Shown: piece by piece, positions 15,242 through 21,398 of the stretch | Position numbering within the stretch: the first letter of the stretch is position 1 | Layout of the letters: each line of letters begins with the position of its first letter | From: a virus | Reading direction: 5' to 3' (one strand) | Length of the DNA stretch: 22,811 nucleotides | Virus record (IMG/VR): IMGVR_UViG_3300042445_001671 | Span: 1-22,811 of that record | Position numbers and translations under genes: made by a program | The notes under the pieces: generated by a model | Databases searched by the model: none | Told to the model about the DNA's origin: nothing | Seen by the model: only the letters and a program-made list of their open reading frames with translations

Positions 15242-16440
15242 GTTTTAACCTTCGTCACATGGTATTTGGCTTCAGCCACATGATCACGGTATCTCGCACC
15301 CGCTCGATTCCAATGCTCACCCGCACCAGTGAGAATATCAACAATACGATCAACAGTGCCATTGTTCCAGTCAGATATGAGACCCATGTTGTGATGTGGT
15401 TCTCGCAGTAAATTTTGCATCTTGTGATATGCATCATCAATGCTCCACGGAATGTACAGTCTGTTGGGGTCGTTGGCAAAGGTTTCGGGGAATGACCGGT
15501 ATGCTGGATATAGCACATTGCAGCCAACAGTGTCAGCCTCACTGACTGTATTGCTGACCCAATCTTGGAGAGCACAGTTGAACAAAACTCTAGTGTTGTT
15601 GAGATGCGCATAGTATTCGTTCTTGGTGATGTTGTCGTAGATTTTTAACTTGCCGGCTGCTTCCATGGCTCTGGCACGTGTCACATATTCTGGGTTGTTG
15701 CTACGTAATTCACCGCCTGAGTATATGCAGAACTCAACTCCCATTGGTCCTTGATCATGTACTATGTCAATCAAGTCCATGAAGAAACCTGGTTGCTTTT
15801 CTTGATCAAAACGTGCAGCAAACCCCACGCGGCGTGGACGATCTGCAAATGGTCGAACGTTTGCACTGCCACCAATGCGTTCCAGCACTTCTTCTTTGCC
15901 AAATGCCAAGCCTGAGATGTTGTAGATTGGAGCAGTCCAACCAGCAATGCGCATGTGTGCAACCATTTCTTCGTTGGTGGCCAGCACGCCTGTGACAAAC
16001 TGATTGACCATGCGTTCATATGTGCTCATCCAGCCAGCCATGCCCCAAACATGCACAAAGTCATCAGGGTCAATGGCCTGTGCTAGGCAGCGTACATAAA
16101 TGCGAGGACGTTGTTTTGCGGGAATTTGGTCCATGATGTAAGGTAACGACTCAATGCCAGGTTGAAACATGTCTTCAAAATAGATAACATCTTCATTTGT
16201 TACTTCACCTTGTTGCATTAGACGAACCAAGTTCATCATTTGGCTCATGCCAAAATAACTGCGTCCGTGTGCGTCCAGCACTTGCCCCACAACAATCTTC
16301 TGACTGTTATCTAGGGTCAAGCCTGGCACGTAGACTACATCTAGTCCTCGACGTTCAAACACACGCCGATTCCACTCTGTCAGTTGTAGTGTGTAACGGG
16401 CCTCGTAACTTTCAAGGCCCATGTAGTACAGTTTTCTCAT
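15238..16440 (-). CDS. GT-B fold glycosyltransferase (GT4-like)
   Basis: A 400-residue protein with a two-domain GT-B architecture. The C-terminal nucleotide-sugar domain starts at RRVGFAARFDQEKQPGFF (203-220), the GT4-type strand-loop with Arg and Lys that grip the donor phosphates. SEADTVGCNVLYPAYRSFPE follows in place of the usual E-x7-E region. The N-terminal domain (1-190) holds a conserved-looking IYFEDMFQPGIESLPYI. No membrane anchor is seen. In T4, glucosyltransferases modify DNA; here the partner GalE and the block of sugar genes make either DNA or a surface glycan possible as acceptor. It overlaps the small gene upstream and galE downstream by 4 bases. Confidence 0.82.
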   Translation of the reverse strand: MRKLYYMGLESYEARYTLQLTEWNRRVFERRGLDVVYVPGLTLDNSQKIVVGQVLDAHGRSYFGMSQMMNLVRLMQQGEVTNEDVIYFEDMFQPGIESLPYIMDQIPAKQRPRIYVRCLAQAIDPDDFVHVWGMAGWMSTYERMVNQFVTGVLATNEEMVAHMRIAGWTAPIYNISGLAFGKEEVLERIGGSANVRPFADRPRRVGFAARFDQEKQPGFFMDLIDIVHDQGPMGVEFCIYSGGELRSNNPEYVTRARAMEAAGKLKIYDNITKNEYYAHLNNTRVLFNCALQDWVSNTVSEADTVGCNVLYPAYRSFPETFANDPNRLYIPWSIDDAYHKMQNLLREPHHNMGLISDWNNGTVDRIVDILTGAGEHWNRAGARYRDHVAEAKYHVTKVKT

Positions 16441-16661
16441 GCGCGATGTCCTGCAAAGCGACGAGTATCCTCATCCCACATGTTCTTGGCATACTTGCCA
16501 GCATGCCACTTGCTGAACTGTTGCCAGGCATAGGTTTTGAAGTTGTATAGATCCGCTTCGTTGTAGCGGTATCCATAGTCCTGACAGAACTCTTGGAATA
16601 CTTCCAAGTCTTCAAAGATCTCTGTGACTTTGGGGTTGGGTTTAAATGTAGGTCTTGCCAT
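16437..16661 (-). CDS. Small hypothetical phage protein (74 aa)
   Basis: A 74-residue protein beginning MARPTFKPNPKVTEIFEDLE, rich in aromatic residues (EFCQDYGYRYNEADLYNF). The start at 16661 is chosen because AAGGAGAA lies four bases before it; a frame extension to 16682 adds seven residues but has no such site. The ribosome binding site overlaps the stop of the T-fold gene. The sequence suggests a small helical protein. I have the impression it is a recurrent gene in T4-like aquatic phages, but its role is unknown. It is joined to the glycosyltransferase by a 4-base overlap. Confidence 0.8.
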   Translation of the reverse strand: MARPTFKPNPKVTEIFEDLEVFQEFCQDYGYRYNEADLYNFKTYAWQQFSKWHAGKYAKNMWDEDTRRFAGHRA

Positions 16662-16671
16662 GTTGTTCTCC

Positions 16672-17106
16672 TTAGATGACAATGTTGAGGTTGGGTCGGG
16701 TTAATTCGTATTTGATCAGTGCGCCATTTTCGCCGTCTTCTGCAACTTCGATATGTACCACACGACCAGGATAGCGGGTGGCTATCTGTATATATAGGTC
16801 GTCTGCGATCATCTCGCAACTTTTGTGATCAAGGCTCAAAACGGAATTGTCACTGTTATACAGCGATTCGCACCAGCGTTTGAATTGGATGAATTCGAGG
16901 TCCCGGTCATTGTGGAACACATCAATCCACACCCGGAAATGAAACTGGTGACGATGAGGATAACCAAGAAATTGTACATCAGCAAGTGCAGGATCTGTCA
17001 AGGCAGCGGGGTATTTATGGATGCCTTCTTTTTGCCAAGTGATCCAGATTTGTCGCTGTGCTTTTTCCATCACACGATCCACTGTGGCTCTTTGTTCTTG
17101 GTTCAT
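16672..17106 (-). CDS. QueD/PTPS-like T-fold protein of phages
   Basis: A 144-residue protein resembling the T-fold QueD/6-pyruvoyl-tetrahydropterin synthase family. His30 (KEGIHKYPAA) and His51/His53 (YPHRHQFHFRVW) sit like the three zinc histidines. Asp93-His94 (SLDHKSCEMIADDLY) matches the catalytic Asp-His pair, and Glu123 (VAEDGENG) the pterin-binding Glu. No cysteine is placed like the catalytic Cys of QueD. The pattern HRHxFHxxV...SCEMIADDL...EDGENG looks like a conserved phage family. It is the fourth gene of a set linked by 4-base overlaps that starts with the transglycosylase, which fits a link to deazaguanine metabolism. It may be a non-catalytic or differently acting relative of QueD. 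Confidence 0.65.
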   Translation of the reverse strand: MNQEQRATVDRVMEKAQRQIWITWQKEGIHKYPAALTDPALADVQFLGYPHRHQFHFRVWIDVFHNDRDLEFIQFKRWCESLYNSDNSVLSLDHKSCEMIADDLYIQIATRYPGRVVHIEVAEDGENGALIKYELTRPNLNIVI

Positions 17107-17411
17107 GATTTCAAACTTTCAAAGGTTACAATTTTGCCCAAGGCATCACCAAGATTTTCATCTGGATGCACAATGTGCAGTTCGCAGTGATGGTGGTCTT
17201 TGCGTTCGTCGTATCGGTTGATCTCTACCAGTACACCACCATTGGCACGATACACAGTAAAGTTCATTCTATGCCGACTGCTGCCAATACTTGCAGAGTC
17301 CTTCATCCCTATACCAATACCTCGCTCTGCACGGTCTATTGACACTATTGCATCATCGCGGTTTCTAAGATACTTGGCACGTCGCAATATCCAGTTGTCT
17401 AGCCATTTCAT
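17103..17411 (-). CDS. Hypothetical protein in the transglycosylase set (102 aa)
   Basis: A 102-residue basic protein. The N-terminus MKWLDNWILRRAKYLRNRDD is an amphipathic, positively charged helix that could touch membrane or nucleic acid. The centre has beta-rich segments (MNFTVYRANGGVLVEINRYD) followed by a His-rich KDHHHCELHIVHPDE. There is no transmembrane segment or known motif. Overlaps of 4 bases with both neighbours place it firmly in the transglycosylase transcription unit. Function is unknown. Confidence 0.8.
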   Translation of the reverse strand: MKWLDNWILRRAKYLRNRDDAIVSIDRAERGIGIGMKDSASIGSSRHRMNFTVYRANGGVLVEINRYDERKDHHHCELHIVHPDENLGDALGKIVTFESLKS

Positions 17412-17905
17412 AATTTACTATCACCTTTGTAATCATCCCATGAAGTAAATGTCTCACGGCTCATCAGGCTGTGCAGACTGTGGCACCAGACGCCGGGATT
17501 GGTAGCGTCAAAGTCCTTGTCATCTATTTTTAACATTGTATTATAATTCCACAGTTTTGTATACGGTACACTTACTCGAATCTGCGGAATGAAGTTGCGG
17601 TAGTCGCACAGTGATCCATCATTGAACTCCTCCACTGCCCCAATTGGAATGTCCAGTGTGCAAAGGTAACCACGTGTCAAAAAGTATGTGATCATGCTTT
17701 CCCACTCACGCCATTCTTCTGGAGTCTTGGGATCAAAACTGTGATTGGCACCAAAGAAAATATGCTCTTCGCCATGCATGCGTGTAATGATTGAATCAAT
17801 GGGTTGAATACCTACTACAAACAGCGTCTTCTTACCAAAGGCAGGAGTGCGTTCTACTTCCGTGCCTTTAAAGAATGCAACATCTTCGTGTCCTTCACGT
17901 TTCAT
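17408..17905 (-). CDS. Hypothetical protein directly after the TGT-like gene (165 aa)
   Basis: A 165-residue soluble protein joined to the transglycosylase gene by a 4-base ATGA overlap. Visible segments include KKTLFVVGIQPIDSI (25-39), HIFFGANHSFDP (48-59), TRGYLCTLDIPIGAVEEF, and NPGVWCHSLHSLMSRETF near the C-terminus. The alternation of hydrophobic strands and helices suggests an alpha/beta fold. Scattered Cys and His residues do not form an obvious metal site. I do not recognise the family. Tight coupling makes it a candidate partner or accessory factor of the base-exchange enzyme. Confidence 0.8.
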   Translation of the reverse strand: MKREGHEDVAFFKGTEVERTPAFGKKTLFVVGIQPIDSIITRMHGEEHIFFGANHSFDPKTPEEWREWESMITYFLTRGYLCTLDIPIGAVEEFNDGSLCDYRNFIPQIRVSVPYTKLWNYNTMLKIDDKDFDATNPGVWCHSLHSLMSRETFTSWDDYKGDSKL

Positions 17906-19527
17906 GTCATGGTCTCCAAGTTGTCAAGTTTGCTAGAATCAAAATCTTCTTGTTCAGTTTGTTCAGGTTCATCATAGGTAAAATGAACACCAAACATAGT
18001 TCGTGCGTTCTTGGCTTTTTTACCTTTGAACCCACGTGTGCCCACAATTTCCATCCAGTAACTATCATAGTATTCAATAATGGCTTCGCTTTCTTCACGT
18101 GTGGGCGCAGCAAATATAGCCTCTACAATGTCTTCAAACCGGGCATAGTCGCCGGTGCTACGGCGCATCATAGCAGGGTGCTCTCCAGCGTCAAAGCGTC
18201 GGTTGGCTTCCTGTACAGCAGTCAAATGCATCCAGACATTGTGACCCATAAGCAATGCATAACTAAAACTGTCCCAGCTTGTCTTGCCCCATTTGCCATT
18301 TTTGTTAACATCTGGCAACACATCATACATGTCAGCGTCTTGGAAATTTTCTTCCGTAAGTACAACTCCGGGCTTGGGTACACCTGGGTTATAAATGCAG
18401 ATGTCTTTCATTTTCAACATGTCACTAAGTGGTGAATCTTCCCAACGTGGATAGATGCCATCTGCTACCACACCATCTGACCATTTGCGTGTGTCCGTGG
18501 CATACTTTTTGTCATCTGCTGACGGTGCCATGCGATACGACCACTTTGAATCATGTTCAAACACATTCTCAAAGTACACCTGGCCGTTAGCTGTAGCGAG
18601 GAATGGACTGGCACAATCAAAGGAGATAGAGAATGCCGGGTTAACGTGTTTCCTAACAGCCCTTTGAATCACGGTGAGTAGCACAGCCCATTCCAACTTG
18701 CTTGTACCCAAAAAGTGCATCCAATCATGTATGCCTTCTTGTAACAGATTATCATATCGTAATGCAACCAGTCTACGTAAAATTAAATGTACATCACACA
18801 TGTTTTGTCCACCCATGGCCCAACCATTGAAGTGGGTGTCAGGATACTGTGTAGTATCGCAATAATGTTTCATGGTATCGTACCATTCATCAGCATCAGT
18901 ATGGCTGGCACCTTGTAACACATTTAATATCTTGGTTCCGCCATTCTTAACACCTTTACGATGTTTCATAAAATATTCGTTATTGAACTTTGTGGCTTCT
19001 ACCAGTTCCTGCGGTGACTTAAAGTTGCCAATTTTACTATTAGCCACAGGATCGTGTATAACCCAGGTTGGAATATCTAGTGTCATAGCATAGTCGCTTA
19101 CACCGTCTAACCATTTTAATACTGCTTCACGTTTGCCCTGTGCTTTGGGGCATCCTGAATTAGCATGCCAATCACCTTCCCACAGGCCTTTGGCAATTTG
19201 GAATCCACCAGAGTCACCTAACATCAATGTACCTGGCTCTCTATTGCGAACCATGTCTTCTGACCAATCTTGTTTGGTTAAATCCAAGTTGGCATGACCA
19301 CCTGAATACAATGACCACTTGTATGGGAACAATGCTTTCTGACTGTTGAGCCAGTTCATTTGTTCCATGTCTGTGAGTCCCTGCGGAAACCTCGCAGGAT
19401 CCACGTAGTGCTCGTTGCGTTGCTTGCCCACAAACGTGGCATAGAAACCTGATATGGCTGGAAGGAAAATGGCATATTGGCTTCGACCATCTGGACCAGT
19501 TTGTTTGGCTGTTAGATTATCCTGCAA
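17902..19527 (-). CDS. dpdA: TGT-fold guanine transglycosylase, DpdA-like
   Basis: A 541-residue protein of the tRNA-guanine transglycosylase superfamily. Phage members (DpdA) exchange guanine in DNA for a 7-deazaguanine. Its residues line up with Zymomonas TGT: Asp105 in LMLGDSGGFQIA (TGT D102), Asp151 in MTLDIPTW (D156), Gln205-Gly206 in NVLQGA (Q203), Gly239-Gly240 in WAMGGQ (G230), HFLGTS at 271-276, and Asp304 in ISFDCASPF (nucleophile D280) followed by ATANGQVYF. The CxCxxC...H zinc site of tRNA enzymes is not seen, and there is a long C-terminal region (330-541). No ATG is available: the frame starts at TTG 19527, overlapping the DUF2061 gene by 11 bases, with only a weak GTGGGG upstream. 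DNA rather than tRNA as substrate is inferred from phage context and the missing zinc motif. Confidence 0.82.
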   Translation of the reverse strand: MQDNLTAKQTGPDGRSQYAIFLPAISGFYATFVGKQRNEHYVDPARFPQGLTDMEQMNWLNSQKALFPYKWSLYSGGHANLDLTKQDWSEDMVRNREPGTLMLGDSGGFQIAKGLWEGDWHANSGCPKAQGKREAVLKWLDGVSDYAMTLDIPTWVIHDPVANSKIGNFKSPQELVEATKFNNEYFMKHRKGVKNGGTKILNVLQGASHTDADEWYDTMKHYCDTTQYPDTHFNGWAMGGQNMCDVHLILRRLVALRYDNLLQEGIHDWMHFLGTSKLEWAVLLTVIQRAVRKHVNPAFSISFDCASPFLATANGQVYFENVFEHDSKWSYRMAPSADDKKYATDTRKWSDGVVADGIYPRWEDSPLSDMLKMKDICIYNPGVPKPGVVLTEENFQDADMYDVLPDVNKNGKWGKTSWDSFSYALLMGHNVWMHLTAVQEANRRFDAGEHPAMMRRSTGDYARFEDIVEAIFAAPTREESEAIIEYYDSYWMEIVGTRGFKGKKAKNARTMFGVHFTYDEPEQTEQEDFDSSKLDNLETMT

Positions 19528-19699
19528 TTCGGCCCCACTTAATTTTTAACCATACACGTTCCATGACATAATGAACACCGGCCAACACAATGTGAATAAT
19601 CACTGCATTGCCTAGACCTGTCCATAAGGCGGTGATCAGCATGGCAATGATTCTATAACTTATTGTTCTCGCAACAGTACGTGTGTGTGTTTCTGTCAT
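19517..19699 (-). CDS. DUF2061-family small membrane protein
   Basis: A 60-residue protein resembling DUF2061. It has a short N-terminal THTRTVARTISYRIIAM segment, then two hydrophobic stretches (about residues 16-34 and 36-50), ending in the characteristic ERVWLKIKWG. It should sit in the inner membrane as a helical hairpin. The chosen ATG at 19699 shares one base with the clamp stop (TGATG); a GTG one codon upstream is the alternative. Its function is unknown in bacteria too. Its place between clamp and transglycosylase may reflect transcription timing only. Confidence 0.75.
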   Translation of the reverse strand: MTETHTRTVARTISYRIIAMLITALWTGLGNAVIIHIVLAGVHYVMERVWLKIKWGRIAG

Positions 19700-20421
19700 C
19701 ACTTGCTTTGTGCTGGTAAAATATAGTTGTAAACAGCCACGCCTGAATCCACTGTGATCTTGGCAGCACCATCATCGCTGATGCGAATAGTCTTGTCACC
19801 AGTCAAGGCCATGATGGACATGAACTGTACAGCCGGCCAAGACCAGGCACGTTTCAATTGTCCATTGACACCTGAGTGGAACACAAAGTTACCGGCGTGT
19901 GTTGAATGGTCGCCAAAGAAAAATTTCAAGTCGCCGTTTTCAGTTTTGGCCTGGAAGTTGGGCTCTTCAGCATTGGCTTGTGCTTGCATACGCAGTTTTT
20001 GGATAGCAGCCACAGTGGGCTCAAATTCAATGTGCCATGTGACACCTTTGAACTTGGGTGTTTTGAGTTTGTCGTTTACAATCTCTGCTGCCATAAAACG
20101 ATATGTGTTGCGGAAGTCTCCCCCAGCATTTTCAAACTCAATGCCATCAGGAGCACCTGTGGCTTTCTTGGTCAGTTTGAGTTTGGCATTTTCTCGGTAC
20201 TCTTGCAAGTTCAACAAGATTTTTAACTTGTTCAAGTTGGGCATGCCAAATGTGCCTGTAAAATCTGGGTGCGGGTTTTTGAATTCACCTTCTAATACCA
20301 CTGACAAGTCTTCAGCCACGCCCACAATGGCTGTGCTTTTGTCGTCGCCGGTGATTTTGATCAAGTCAATGCAGCCAAGATCGTGTGTGTGTTCTACCAA
20401 GTCTTTAAGATAATCTCTCAT
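19699..20421 (-). CDS. 45: Sliding clamp, T4 gp45-like
   Basis: A 240-residue protein of the T4 gp45 processivity clamp family (T4 gp45 is 228), which in T4 forms a trimeric ring tethering gp43 and also activates late transcription. Recognisable stretches are the N-terminal MRDYLKDLVEHTHDLGCIDL, LSVVLEGEFKNPHPDFTG, GMPNLNKLKILLNL and the C-terminal TIRISDDGAAKITVDSGVAVYNYILP. The clamp loader genes 44 and 62, which follow 45 in T4, are absent here. The gene has its own sigma70-like promoter and a TAGGAG ribosome binding site. Confidence 0.92.
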   Translation of the reverse strand: MRDYLKDLVEHTHDLGCIDLIKITGDDKSTAIVGVAEDLSVVLEGEFKNPHPDFTGTFGMPNLNKLKILLNLQEYRENAKLKLTKKATGAPDGIEFENAGGDFRNTYRFMAAEIVNDKLKTPKFKGVTWHIEFEPTVAAIQKLRMQAQANAEEPNFQAKTENGDLKFFFGDHSTHAGNFVFHSGVNGQLKRAWSWPAVQFMSIMALTGDKTIRISDDGAAKITVDSGVAVYNYILPAQSK

Positions 20422-20441
20422 GCTTACTCCTATGTTGTATG

Positions 20442-20470
20442 ATTATATAGATTTTTTTACTGATTAGCAA
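20442..20470 (-). promoter_or_regulatory. Sigma70-type promoter of the clamp gene
   Basis: TTGCTA (20465-20470, 4 of 6) and a perfect TATAAT (20442-20447) are 17 bases apart on the minus strand. The start codon of the clamp is at 20421, so the transcript leader would be only about 13-15 bases and still contain TAGGAG. The -35 lies in the last codons of the upstream gene. Confidence 0.75.
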
Positions 20471-21398
20471 CTATTTTGGCCAGGCTCTGCCCGCCTCTGA
20501 GGGATTCAATTTCGCCAGGACGGCGTATTTCCATCCAAGCAACATCGCCTTGCCCGCGATTTACCGAAAGAGTTTCAAACCCGAGTTGATTGCAATGGGC
20601 CTGAATTTCTCGTCCAGGTGTGTAGCACATAAAACTGCGTTCAGCAAGTGCTACTCCATGTGCCCAGTCGCAATCATTGAATGTAAATATGGCCACGCCA
20701 CCTGGCCGTAGTCGTGAAAACATACTGCCAAGATACTGACGTACCACCTTCATGGGTTTGTAGTTGAAATAGTTGTAGGCAAATATCAACCCAAACTGGT
20801 TCACAGGCAGTTGCCACAGTGCATCAGTGTGATCATAGTCATTGATTGTATATGGTCTTAATCGGCGTTGATATTCTGGAGTAAATGCCAGTATTGAAGG
20901 ATCTAACAGTTCTTGATGTTGATCTACCAAATATAATGGATCCAGTGGTACCAATTCTTCAATGAAATTTTCACGTCCAGGGCGCATGATCAAACCAGGC
21001 AACCGCCAATCTGTGTACTGTAGCAGTCGACCTGTGAGTAACAGTCGACTATCAGGATCAATGCTGAGTCGACGATTCAAAATATATTCATTTGTTTCAT
21101 AACACATTTCTTGTTCATACAAGCGTTGACTGGCTTGATATTGATCTAGTTCCATAGCAGAAATTTGTTGTTTGACTCGACTTTTTAAATCCTCCAAGGT
21201 TTGTTGTGCGTCTGTGAAACTATTTAAAATTGTTTGAATTTTATTTTCAAAGTCATTTGCAAAATTATCTATTTGAACAGCGTGATTAGCAACCACATGA
21301 CCAATTTCTTGAAACCGTCTAATAGCCGTGTGATAGTCGGGAGCAAGTTCATTGCTGTCCAACAAGTTCAAATAGCCAACAAGTTCACTCAGTTTCAT
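20457..21398 (-). CDS. Coiled-coil plus methyltransferase-like protein
   Basis: A 313-residue protein. Residues about 25-100 are strongly heptad-like helix (IDNFANDFENKIQTILNSF, AQQTLEDLKSRVKQQISAM), predicted coiled coil. Residues 115-300 look like a class I methyltransferase-like Rossmann domain: LDPLYLVDQHQELLD (152-166, loop resembling the acidic SAM motif), FGLIFAYNYFNY (202-213), and MFSRLRPGGVAIFTFNDCD (226-244), the typical post-motif III strand. The Gly-rich SAM loop is poor, so catalysis is uncertain. It is joined to gp43 by a 4-base overlap and followed by the clamp. A DNA-associated role is suggested only by this position. Confidence 0.6.
   Translation of the reverse strand: MKLSELVGYLNLLDSNELAPDYHTAIRRFQEIGHVVANHAVQIDNFANDFENKIQTILNSFTDAQQTLEDLKSRVKQQISAMELDQYQASQRLYEQEMCYETNEYILNRRLSIDPDSRLLLTGRLLQYTDWRLPGLIMRPGRENFIEELVPLDPLYLVDQHQELLDPSILAFTPEYQRRLRPYTINDYDHTDALWQLPVNQFGLIFAYNYFNYKPMKVVRQYLGSMFSRLRPGGVAIFTFNDCDWAHGVALAERSFMCYTPGREIQAHCNQLGFETLSVNRGQGDVAWMEIRRPGEIESLRGGQSLAKIVANQ

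Noticed and set aside
17010-17018. CATAAATA late-promoter-like motif inside the T-fold gene
   Set aside because: Internal to coding sequence and far from the next start; one-off 7 of 8 matches are expected by chance.
17875-18435. Plus-strand open frame of 186 codons opposite the TGT-like gene
   Set aside because: It mirrors the codon pattern of the minus-strand gene; the product is Cys/His/Phe-rich without recognisable motifs, and every other gene is on the minus strand.
19754-20413. Long open plus-strand frame (219 codons) opposite the clamp gene
   Set aside because: It is antisense to a well-supported gp45, has no ribosome binding site, and its product is low-complexity with no domain.
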